In this document: piece after piece, positions 1-9,500 of the stretch
Layout: each line of letters opens with the position of its first letter
Numbering within the stretch: position 1 is the stretch's first letter
From: Mesomycoplasma neurolyticum
GTDB taxonomy: Bacteria > Bacillota_I > Bacilli_A > Mycoplasmatales > Metamycoplasmataceae
Reading direction: 5' to 3'
DNA length: 64,000 nt
Assembly: GCF_900660485.1 (NCBI RefSeq)
Contig: NZ_LR214951.1
Location: 186,001-250,000 of the forward strand
Notes under the pieces: generated by a model
Database searches by the model: none
What the model was told of the DNA's origin: nothing
Seen by the model: only the letters and a program-made list of their open reading frames with translations
Program-made: the position numbers and the translations under genes

Positions 1-294
1 AGTTAAAATTTTTACAATGCTATTTGCTTGGATTTGTACTGAACCATTTTCAATTTGTCCAACTCTGATTTCTGGTCCTTTAGTGTCTAATAATATTGAA
101 ATAGGAATATTTAATTCTTCTGATGCTCTTTTGGCATTATCAAATTTAGCTTTATGTTCTTCATGTGAACCATGCGAAAAATTAGCTCTTATTGTGCTAA
201 CACCTGCTTTTATAATTTTTTTTATCAATTCATAATCTTGTGTTGAGGGTCCAATTGTTGCAATAATTTTTGTTTTTTTATCAATAAGATTCAT
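1..294 (-). CDS. pyk: Pyruvate kinase, N-terminal part (3' end outside window)
   Basis: Pyruvate kinase converts phosphoenolpyruvate and ADP to pyruvate and ATP in the cytosol, the last step of glycolysis. The 98 codons seen begin MNLIDKKTKIIATIGPST and continue with IRANFSHGSHEEH and LDTKGPEIRVG. These are the family's first strand, the Asn-Phe-Ser-His ATP/K+ site and the substrate-loop signature. The ATG at 294-292 follows a strong Shine-Dalgarno (GAAGGAG) and is the family's usual start. The rest of the gene runs off the left edge. Its presence, with the fructose PTS in this window, points to a fermentative mycoplasma. Confidence 0.95.
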   Translation of the reverse strand, partial: MNLIDKKTKIIATIGPSTQDYELIKKIIKAGVSTIRANFSHGSHEEHKAKFDNAKRASEELNIPISILLDTKGPEIRVGQIENGSVQIQANSIVKILT

Positions 295-367
295 TTTTTC
301 TCCTTCTGTAAAATCTTTAATAATTATATTTTGATAATTTTTATATTTTATTACTTAATATTTAAAA

Positions 368-373
368 ATTATA
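368..373 (-). promoter_or_regulatory. Probable -10 box of pyk
   Basis: TATAAT on the minus strand, preceded by GTG so that it reads as an extended (TGN) -10. It would start RNA near position 361, giving pyk a leader of about 65 nt. There is no convincing -35 box, as is usual in mycoplasmas. Confidence 0.55.
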
Positions 374-437
374 CACTTTTTTGTTTTTTGTGTATATATT
401 TATGTTTTATTTTATGTAAAAAAGGCGTTTAAACAAA

Positions 438-528
438 TGGCGGAATAGACAGGATTTGAACCTGCGCGGGTATTGCTACCCCTAATACGTTTCCAACGTA
501 TCCCCTTCAGCCTCTTGGGTACTATTCC
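438..528 (-). tRNA. trnS: tRNA-Ser (anticodon GGA)
   Basis: The minus strand folds as a 91-nt class II tRNA. The acceptor stem is GGAATAG with CTATTCC, the anticodon stem ATACG/CGTAT closes loop TTGGAAA (anticodon GGA, reading UCU/UCC), and there is a long variable arm and the T-loop sequence GGTTCAAATCC. G is the discriminator base and CCA is encoded. The long variable arm plus GGA anticodon identify serine. A TATAAT on the minus strand at 577-582, with TG one base upstream, is a likely promoter. Confidence 0.95.
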
Positions 529-540
529 AAATTTTAATAC

Positions 541-985
541 TTATTTTTTAATTATATTTTCAAAATTATTTATAAAATTATAACATATTTTTTAATATTA
601 ATTAATACAAAAAAACACCATTGTAAACTTTTGATTATTACCACAAATGTTGTTTTTTTAAAAAAATAAAACCATATAAATTTTAAAAAATGTTATATTT
701 CAGCTAACAAGGTAGAAGATAAAAAAAGCTACTAACAACTTTTGAACACTACTTTTTTTCCAAATTTTTTTTCATTTTTTGGTTTTTATTAGCCTAAAAA
801 AACAAGAATAGTTTATAAAAAAATAGTAAAAAAATAAATTATCATAAAACATGTTATAATTAAAATAACCAAAAATATTATGAAAACACTATTTTAAATT
901 TTAATACAGTCAAAATTTATAATATTTTTTAATAAAAAACTTTAATAAAAAAATAAATTTTTATTATTTATTTTTGTTTTTTTAA
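541..985. other. Intergenic region between tRNA-Ser and glyS
   Basis: No coding frame is supported here. It holds a 13-pair hairpin with one mismatch (arms 609-622 and 646-659) ending in a T run, which could terminate transcription on either strand. It also holds an extended -10 box (TGTTATAAT, hexamer 855-860, plus strand) that could drive glyS with a leader of about 130 nt, and minus-strand -10 boxes for the tRNA. I looked for a T-box leader for glycine and saw none of its conserved elements. Confidence 0.5.
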
Positions 986-991
986 TATAAT
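986..991 (+). promoter_or_regulatory. -10 box immediately before glyS
   Basis: TATAAT ends 8 nt before the glyS ATG, so the RNA start would fall at or next to the start codon. No Shine-Dalgarno is present in the gap. This suggests a leaderless or nearly leaderless message; a second possible promoter lies at 855-860. Confidence 0.5.
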
Positions 992-999
992 TTAAAAAC

Positions 1000-2355
1000 A
1001 TGAAAAAAATACAAGAAATTATCAATCATTTAAAAAACTTTGGTTTTGTCTTTCAAGGCTCAGAAATTTATGGCGGATTAGCTAATACATGAGATTATGG
1101 ACCTATTGGAACCCTGCTTTTCAAAAGACTTAAAGAATTTTGATGATTTGAATTTATAAACAAAGAGAGAAACATGTTTGGGCTTGATTCAAAAATTTTA
1201 ATGAATCCGAACGTTTGACATGCATCAGGACATGTAGATAATTTTTCAGATCCATTAATTGAAAACAAAAATAACAACAAAAGATATAGAGCGGATCACA
1301 TTATAGAAGAACTTTTCAAAGATGTTAATGTTTCTAAAATGTCTAAATTAGAAATGGAGCAATTTATAAAAGTAAATGTTCCTTATTATGACAATTCACC
1401 AACAAATTGAAGTGAGATTAAACACTTTAATTTAATGTTTGAAACTCATCAAGGTGTAGTTGAAGATAAAAAAAATAAAATTTACTTAAGACCTGAAACT
1501 GCTCAAGGGATTTTTATAAATTTTAAAAATGTTCAGAGAACTATGAGAGCTAAATTGCCTTTTGGTATAGGTCAAATTGGTAAATCGTTTAGAAATGAAG
1601 TGACACCTGGTAATTTTATTTTTAGAACTAGAGAATTTGAGCAAATGGAATTAGAGATTTTTGATTTTCCTGAAACATCATTTGAAACATTTAAAAAATA
1701 TGTTGATAAATCATATAATTTTTTATTAAAACTTGGAATTAATAAAGAAAATTTAAGAATTAAAGAGCATTCTAAAGATGAATTAGCACATTACTCTGTA
1801 GCTACAAGCGATATAGAATATTTGTTTCCATTTGGTTGAGGTGAACTATTAGGTATAGCTCATAGAGGAGATTTTGACTTATCATCTCATATGAAGCACT
1901 CAAATGAATCATTAGAATATTTTGATCCTGTTCAAAACAAAAAAATCATTCCTCATATAATAGAACCATCAATGGGAGCTGATCGTTTAATGTTTGCACT
2001 TTTAATTGATGCATACAATGAGGAAGAGTTAACTAATGATGATAAAAGAATTGTTTTAAAATTAGATAAAAAAATAGTGCCTTTTACTGTCGCGGTTTTA
2101 CCACTTGTAAAAAAACTAAGTGATAAAGCGCTTGAAATTTTTGATAGTTTAGTTAATGCTAATTTTTCAGTGGATTATGATGAAGTGGGTTCTATTGGTA
2201 AGCGTTATCGTCGTCAAGATGCAATTGGGACATTTTATTGTATAACTATTGATTATGATACTATAGAAGATTTAAAAGTTACTATTAGACATCGTGATAC
2301 AATGAAACAAGAAAGAATAGATATTTCTGAAATTCAAAAATATTTAAGGATTTAA
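1000..2355 (+). CDS. glyS: Glycyl-tRNA synthetase, dimeric class II type
   Basis: Charges tRNA-Gly with glycine in the cytosol. The 451-aa protein starts [19 protein letters not shown] and has the family's early [16 protein letters not shown] motif. Class II motif 2 is [13 protein letters not shown] (about residues 207-219), motif 3 is [11 protein letters not shown] (near 330), and a C-terminal anticodon-binding domain ends with [12 protein letters not shown]. It is the single-chain alpha2 enzyme (bacterial/eukaryotic GlyQS-unrelated form). TGA codes Trp at several conserved sites. dnaG follows after 3 nt, so glyS heads a glyS-dnaG-rpoD-nif3 operon, a conserved mycoplasma order. Confidence 0.96.
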
Positions 2356-2358
2356 TTC

Positions 2359-4101
2359 ATGTCACAAAATATAACAAAGGTAATAAATGAAACTCTTGAT
2401 ATTGCTACTGTAATATCTAGTTTCATCTCTATTCACAAAAAAGGTAATAATTATATTACTATTTGTCCTTTTCATGGAGATAGGAATCCTTCACTTGTTA
2501 TATCACCACAAAAACGGATTTTTAAATGTTTTAGTTGCAATGAATCAGGTGGCATCATTGATTTTGTTATGAAATTTAATAAAATAAATTTTGTTTCTGC
2601 AATTAATTTGTTAAATGAAAAATTTTCATTAAATCTTGATCTAAAATATTATGATAATAATGAGAAAAACACAAAATATAGTGAATTAGAAAAAGAAATA
2701 ATAAATACAAATTCATTAGCAACTATTTTATTTAAAGTAAATTTAAAAACAGAAATAAATAATAATGTCTTGTTAAAGAATTTTTTTTATGAAAGAAAAA
2801 TGACAGAAGAAATTATTCAAAAATTTGATATTGGTTATGCTTCCGATAATGAAAAATTTAAAAATTTTTTAATTAATGTTAAAAAAATACCTAAAGATAT
2901 ATTAATAAATTCATCTATATTAACTGAAAGTGAAAATTCTTTTTTTATCAATAGGATTATTTTTCCAATTAAAAATGAATTTAATGATATTGTTGGTTTT
3001 TCAGGAAGAATTATTCAAAAAAATGATAATGTTCCAAAATATTTAAACACTCCACAGAATAATTTGTTTTCAAAATCAAAAATCTTATTTAATTATTATG
3101 AAGCAAATAATAATTTAAATGAAAAAAATGAAATTATTATTTGTGAAGGTTTTATGGATGTTATTGCTTTATATAAAAGTGGCATTAAAAATGTAGTGGC
3201 ACTAATGGGGACATCTCTTAGTCAATACCATATTCCATTATTAAAAAATAAAAAAGTTGTATTATGACTTGATGGTGATAAAGCAGGAAAACTAGCAACA
3301 AAAAAATCAATTTTAATTTTATTAAAAAATAAAATAAAAGTAGAAATAATTAATAATACAACTAGTTTGGACCCTGACGAAATTTTAAATTTAAACGGAA
3401 AAGAAGTGTTAGTGCAAATGATAAATCAAAGAATAACAGCATTTGATTTTGTCTATAAAGAACTCTCCTTTGATTTAATTCCTGACAATTTTTTATCTAC
3501 AACTAGTTTTGTAAAAGAATTTTTGTCATATTTAATTTATGCATCAGATCAAGAAAAATCTTTTTTTATTAATAAATGTGTTTCCGAACACAAAATTCCA
3601 TCAAATTTTTTCAATTCTATTAATATTGATAATTCTCAAAAAACTAGTGACAAAGTTGTGAAAAAAAAATTTTTAAAACAAAAAAATGAAATTTTCGCTA
3701 ACCATTTAAAAGAAATGGTAACTTCTATTTTGTTAATACCTGAAATTGGGCAAAAGTATTTAAGAGATCAAGAATTAGTTTTTTTAGATCAAAAAATAAA
3801 AAAAATGATTAATGAATTTTTGAAAATTCCTGATATCAATAAAAGAAAAGAATTACTAGAAAAAAATCATTTTTTTTCTGATAATAATCCAAAAAAAATA
3901 AATGATTGAAAAAGTATAAAAAAACGTAATAATGAATTTTATTTTAATAATTTTAAGGTTAATATTTTTAATAAAATAAAAGAATTAGAAAATGAAAAAG
4001 CAAATGCAAAAAGCGAAAAAGAGGTCTTAGAAATTAAACAAAAAATAAATTCCATTTATAATTTATGAATAAATTTTTTATTAAATAATAGAAAAAAATA
4101 A
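2359..4101 (+). CDS. dnaG: DNA primase
   Basis: Makes the RNA primers for chromosome replication. In the 580-aa product a CHC2 zinc finger is visible at Cys36-x2-His39 and Cys57-x2-Cys60. The TOPRIM catalytic core has EGFMD (Glu263) and the later DGD (Asp305/Asp307). The C-terminal third is Lys/Asn-rich and poorly conserved, as expected for the DnaB-interaction region. Four in-frame TGA codons are read as Trp. It starts 3 nt after glyS and precedes rpoD, the classic macromolecular-synthesis order. Confidence 0.95.
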
Positions 4102-4159
4102 AATTTTGTTATAAAATTTAATATTTAGTTTGTAATTTTATTTTTTTAGTGAGGTGTTT

Positions 4160-5479
4160 ATGTCTAGAACAAAGAAAAAAAATAATAATAAATATGATGT
4201 TATTATTGAATTTTTGAAAAAGAAAATTAATAAAAGAAAAAAATTCCTTACTCAGGAAGAAGTTTTTAAACATTTAAATTCTAAAAAAATAGATATTGAT
4301 GAAATGGCAGCTGATGAATTTTTTTCTATTTTACTAAAAGAAAACATTATTAAACCTGAAGCTGATGAAGGTGATTTAGATGATGTAAAAGAAGAAGAAT
4401 TTTTAAAAGAATTAAAATCTGAAAAGAAAAAAACAAAAAAAAATTCTAAAAAAAATGATGATGACTTTGATGATGACTTTGATGAAACATTTGAATTAAA
4501 AGATTATGGTTTAGATGATGATTTAAGTTTGAATTTAGAAGGATTTGCAAGTGATGAAAATTCATTAAATCTTCATGATAATAATTTAAGAAACAAATTG
4601 ACTGAAACAGATGATATCATAAAATGATATATGCGTTGAATAGGGAAATATGGTAAATTATTATCACATGAAGAAGAAATTGAAATTGCTAAAAAAATCC
4701 ATAATTCTTCAGCTAGAAACGCAAGAAAAGCAAGGCATTTATTAGTTAAAAGAAATTTAAGACTTGTAGTAAATAATGCTAAAAAATACAAAAATAAAGG
4801 TTTATCTTTTATTGATTTAATTTCAGAGGGCAATGGCGGTATTTTAAAAGCTGTTGATAAATTTGAGTATGAAAAAGGTTTTAAATTTTCTACATATGCA
4901 ACATGATGAATAAGACAAGCTATAACAAGAGCAGTAGCTGATCAAGCAAGAATAATTAGAGTTCCAGTTCACATGGTAGAAACTATTAATAAATTAACAA
5001 AAATCGAAAGAGAATTACAACAGGAATTGGGTTATACACCATCAGATGAAGTTTTAGCAGAAAAAATGGGTGATGATTTTACACCACAAAAAGTTCAATA
5101 TATAAGAAAAATTAATATTGATCCAATTTCCTTGGATAAATCCATAGGAAAAGAAGATGATTCATATTTTTCAGATTTTATTAAAGATGAAAATGTAATT
5201 TCACCAGTTGATTATGCAGCTAAAGAACAATTATCTTCATGAATTAAAACAATACTTAATACTAATTTAACCCCTTCCGAAAAAGAAATAATTATGAAAA
5301 GATATGGTATTGGTGAAGATGAAAATGGACAAAAATACAAAGTTCATTCACTAGATGAACTTGCTGCTGAAAGACAAGTAACAAAAGAAAGAATAAGACA
5401 GATTGAATCAAAAATTTTAAAAAAACTTAAACATTCACAAGGCAAACAAAAATTAAAAGATTATGTCAAAAATGATTAG
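4160..5479 (+). CDS. rpoD: RNA polymerase principal sigma factor (sigma-70/SigA)
   Basis: Directs RNA polymerase to housekeeping promoters. The 439-aa protein has a charged Lys/Asp-rich N-terminus (to about residue 150), then region 1.2 and region 2. Region 2 includes the -10 recognition stretch [17 protein letters not shown]. Region 3 follows, and region 4.2 has a helix-turn-helix with [10 protein letters not shown]. The ATG at 4160 was chosen because GAGGTG lies just upstream; a GTG at 4154 would add two residues. The many TATAAT-like -10 boxes in this window match such a factor. It overlaps nif3 by 17 nt. Confidence 0.95.
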
Positions 5480-6248
5480 CACTAATGATTTGGCTGAATT
5501 TTTAAATCGAAAATTTCCGCCTTCATCAATTGAAGCTTGGGATAATGTTGGTTTTTCTTATTTTGTTGATAAAAAAATTAAAAATGTTTTAATTGCAATC
5601 GATTTAACAAATGAAATTGTTGATTATGCAATTAAAAATAGTTTTGATTTCATTCTTACATATCATACATTTTTTTTTGAAAAAATATCTTTGAAAGATA
5701 CATTTAAAAAATATAGTTACAAACAAAAAATTTATAAAAAATTAAAGAAACATCAAATCAGTGCTTTTTCAGTGCATACAAATTTTGATCATTTAATAAA
5801 TACAAGTGTTAAACAAATGATTGAAAAGTTAGGTTATGAAGGAAATTTAATAGCCATTGATAATTTTAATGCTATATTAGAACTAAAAAAACCAATAAAA
5901 TTTAATAACATTGTAAATGATTATAAAAATATTTTTTTTTTAAATAGTTTGCAAACTAATTTATATGATAACAAAACAATTAAAAATATCACATTTTTAC
6001 CAGGTTCCGCTGGTATTGATAATATACTAAAATCAATTAGAACTAAAAAAACAGATTTATATATAACATCAGATTTAAAATGAAGTGAACAAATAACTTT
6101 AAATGAAAGAAAAGTTAATTTTTTACTTGTAAGTCATTTAGTAGAACAACATATTCTTGATTATTTTCAAAAAATTATTTATAAAAAATTTAATAATCAA
6201 TTAAAAATTGAAATTAAATTTCTACAGGAAATTTTGATAAATTTATAA
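5463..6248 (+). CDS. Nif3-like dinuclear metal-centre protein (YqfO family)
   Basis: A 261-aa member of the NIF3/YqfO family, sometimes annotated as GTP cyclohydrolase 1 type 2 homolog; the biological role is not settled. The sequence shows the family opening (LAEFLNRKFPPSSIEAWDNVG), a first metal-site region YHTFFF, the conserved HTNFDH, the GSAG turn and a C-terminal His-containing motif (SHLVEQH). It starts inside the end of rpoD, so translation is probably coupled. Linkage to rpoD is common in Firmicutes and Mollicutes. It lacks the inserted PII-like domain of longer homologs. Confidence 0.85.
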
Positions 6249-6277
6249 AAAAAATTTTTATATTATTTTTTTTAGTG

Positions 6278-6283
6278 TATAAT
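6278..6283 (+). promoter_or_regulatory. -10 box of the leader/attenuator region
   Basis: TATAAT preceded by GTG (extended -10). RNA would begin near 6290, at a small hairpin (GTTAGT 6291-6296 with ACTAAC 6312-6317). The transcript then covers the 36-codon leader ORF and the terminator before the PDxFFG-opp operon. Confidence 0.6.
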
Positions 6284-6344
6284 TGATAAAGTTAGTATTT
6301 AAATTGAATAAACTAACATTTTTTAAATTTAGAAAGGAATTACA

Positions 6345-6455
6345 ATGGTTTTTAACACTTCTATTGCTAATATTGCTAATATTGCAAAAATTAAAAAAAT
6401 TGTTTCATTTATGACCAAGTGAAATAATTTTTTCCATTGTCATTTTTCTAAATAA
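6345..6455 (+). CDS. 36-aa leader peptide / small cationic peptide
   Basis: A short ORF with a good ribosome site (AGAAAGGAATTACA before ATG). It encodes MVFNTSIANIANIAKIKKIV followed by SFMTKWNNFFHCHFSK; the Trp codon is TGA. Its middle is a 9-nt tandem repeat giving Ile-Ala-Asn units. Its stop codon lies inside the 5' arm of an antiterminator that competes with the terminator at 6492-6529, so I read it as a translated regulatory leader for the downstream peptide-uptake operon. Alternatively it is a free-standing amphipathic peptide. I recognise no homolog. Confidence 0.5.
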
Positions 6456-6529
6456 GTTCCAAAAATTTAAACAAAAAGAAAAAAATATTTTAAAAAAGGG
6501 CTTATTTTGAAAAAAATAAGTTTTTTTTT
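6443..6529 (+). promoter_or_regulatory. Candidate transcription attenuator
   Basis: Two exclusive RNA structures can be drawn. Antiterminator: 6443-6459 pairs with 6498-6514 (16 pairs including two G-U, with one mismatch). Terminator: CTTATTTT 6501-6508 pairs with AAAATAAG 6513-6520, extended by A-tract/T-tract pairing and followed by nine T. The leader ORF stop codon (6453-6455) lies within the antiterminator's 5' arm. A ribosome finishing the ORF would favour termination; stalling upstream would favour readthrough. Folding energies were not computed. Confidence 0.5.
6492..6529 (+). terminator. Intrinsic terminator of the leader RNA
   Basis: An 8-bp perfect stem with a 4-nt loop, flanked by an A tract and a nine-T tail. 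It lies 42 nt upstream of the PDxFFG protein gene. Confidence 0.75.
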
Positions 6530-6571
6530 AAAATAAATAATTTTTAACAATATATTATTTTAGGAGTTAAA

Positions 6572-9500
6572 ATGAAAAAAATTAGTGATTTAAAATTTCG
6601 GAGTAAACTTTTATTATCAATAGGTATAATAACAACTTTCTCTACTATTACTATTGGTTCGCTCATTGGTTATGCGAATAATTCTGATGAAGTAAATGGA
6701 ATTAAATATCCTAATAATGATTTAAGTAATAATTTCGCTTCTATTTTTAAAAATAATGAAATTCAAGCTGAAGTATATATATTAGATCCATTAAAAAAAG
6801 AAAAAGTTGCTTTTGTTAACGAAGATGCCACTCAATTTTGATTTGCAAAAGACAAAGAAACTAAATATAATTTTGATGATTTTTTTAAAAAATATTTTGA
6901 AATTTATAATGATGAATTTGTTTTAGAAGTAAAATACAGTTCATTTAGTTTTTTTAATGAGTATGTTTTAGCTGTTAGACCAAAAGAATTTATTAAATTT
7001 ACTAAATGATTTATGAAAGAAGTTGCATGAGGACCTGATTTGGTTACACTTGACAGTTTTTCAATAGTTAAAGGTGTTAAAGTTAATGGAAATGCTATAA
7101 CTTTAGGGAGTCATACAACATTAAGAAAAGAAGAAAATAAAATTGAATTTTATCCTGATGCATTTTTTGGTTCATTACCTATTTATAGTCAACTAAGTGG
7201 GGATAATAACTGAAATGAAAGATTAACAACAGATGTATTTTCTGAAGCACAAACCAAAGAAAAAATAGATGATCTTATCTCATCCATTCCTTTAATTTCT
7301 ACAATTGCTAATTCATCAAATTATAAATTTTCATTTCTTGGTATTGCAATTCCTAAAAAGTTAAAAAATCAAGAATTATATTTAGTTAAAAATAAAAATA
7401 ACAATGATTATTTATTTTTAGATTTTGATAAAAAACCTACTGTTGATGAATTTAATAAATATTTAAAAAATAAAAATCAAAATGAAAAACAATATGATTT
7501 TAATGATATTAAAAAATATATTATATCTTCAACAGAAGCAAAAAGTGAAGAATTAGAATATGATGAAAAAGATAATACTAAAAAAATTAATGCTTCATTT
7601 TTAGCATTAACATTAGAAGAAATAGATGAAATTAAAAATATTAAAATAAATAATAATAAAATTAGAATTTCATTAGATGAAAATTATTTATCTAGCACAT
7701 CACTTGTTAATTATGAAGTGTTAAAAAAATATCATGATAAACAAATAGAACATTTTTTAGATTTTTATGATGTTAAAGAACATAAAGGCAAAACATTATT
7801 TTCATACGTTAGTCCTTCTAGTTCAAAACAATGATTTTTCAAGTCGAAATTAAAAGCTATAAACACTTTGAAAGAACTTAAAGACTATAGCAAAATCACT
7901 GAAGAACAAAAAAAACATTTTAAATTTTTAAAAATCAATGATATTTTTGTTCAAGATTCCATTTTAACAATTAAATTAATTGACAATGAAAATGAAAAAA
8001 ATGAGCAAATATTAAAATTTGATTCAAAAAATATGTCTGATGATGATCAAGAATTATTTGAGCAATTTAAATTATCGATAGGTTATAATGGTTCATTAAA
8101 TCCAATTACTCTTTCATATGGTCCAGAAGAAAAAAATATTTTCAACAAATACGGAGAAGAACAAAAAGGATTAAATAGTAGATATTATAATATTTATGTT
8201 GAAAGATATAGTAATTTATTAGAAAAAATAACAAAAAAATACCCACATATATTGAGAAAAAGTAATGGGCCTCATATTGTGAAAAAAATTAATGATAAAG
8301 GATTTTATGAATATACAATTCAAGATGGGGAACATCACTCCTTTAAACCTGATGATAGAATTGGTTTAGCTTTAATTTTAGGTGCATTAGATGAAAAATT
8401 TGATGGATTTTCTTATGATTTTTTAAAATATGTTTCAGCTCATGAGTATGGACATCATTTTACACTTGATCAAATTAAAAATTTAAATTCAGTTAAAAAT
8501 TCAATAATACTTGGTGCTATAGATCCGAGAACTGGGTTGTCTGATGATTCATTTTATTCAAAATATGCATTAAACAACTATTTAAAAGCAAGAAGTACAC
8601 TTGATTTTACAACATCTCATGCTTTAGGTCATGAAACTAGCGATAGTTCATATATAAAATTTAAATTTTTAACTAAAAATGGTGAATGAAAAACTGAAAC
8701 TAAAGATGAAGTATGAGGGTCTAGCAAAAAAAATGCAACAGCAATTGACATTTCGAAAAATAAATCTAGACGTTTTTTACAAACATGAAAAGGTATTGAA
8801 GAAGCTGCTAAAATTAGGGGTGTTAAAATTTCAGATTTATTTTTAGCCAATTCTTTAGATGAAAATTCAGGAACACTCAATCCAACAATAGGTGGAGAGA
8901 ATAAAATTATTTATACATCAAAAGAAAATAATGAAAACAAAAAACAATGAGAAGTTGTTGATGCCAAAAAAATTATTTCTGAATTAAAAGACGGTGTAGG
9001 TAACCCTATATTAAATGCAGTTAAATTTAAAGGTAATAATGTTAATAATTTTGATCTTGAAATTGTTCAAATTGTTGACAACAAAGCTGTAAAAATAAAT
9101 CTTTTTGATCGTGATGGGAATCCGCTTATTAATGTGCCATTAAACGAAGACTTAGATGATGCGACTAAAGAATACATTAAAAGTGAAACAAAAAAAATTA
9201 GTAACATTATTAAAAGTATTGTTGTTTTAGAATGAAATGAAAGCGGATGAGATAGACTTGATACAAAAATCGGTGGGAAAATAGAGTTCACTTCAAAATA
9301 TTTACTACCTCCCCCTAATAACTGACTTATCCCAAGAGAAGAAAATTGAAAATATGATTTGTTTGACTATGAAATTAAAACTAGAACAAGAAACAATAAT
9401 GTTGTCCCTAAGGATGCTTATGGATTTAATAATGCTATACTTGAAAGCCGAACTTCTTCAAATTACTATAGTGCATTTAATTTAAATAAAGAATCATATG

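Noticed and set aside
609-659. Possible T-box leader before glyS
   Set aside because: Only a simple hairpin is present; the conserved T-box bulge and specifier-loop elements were not found.
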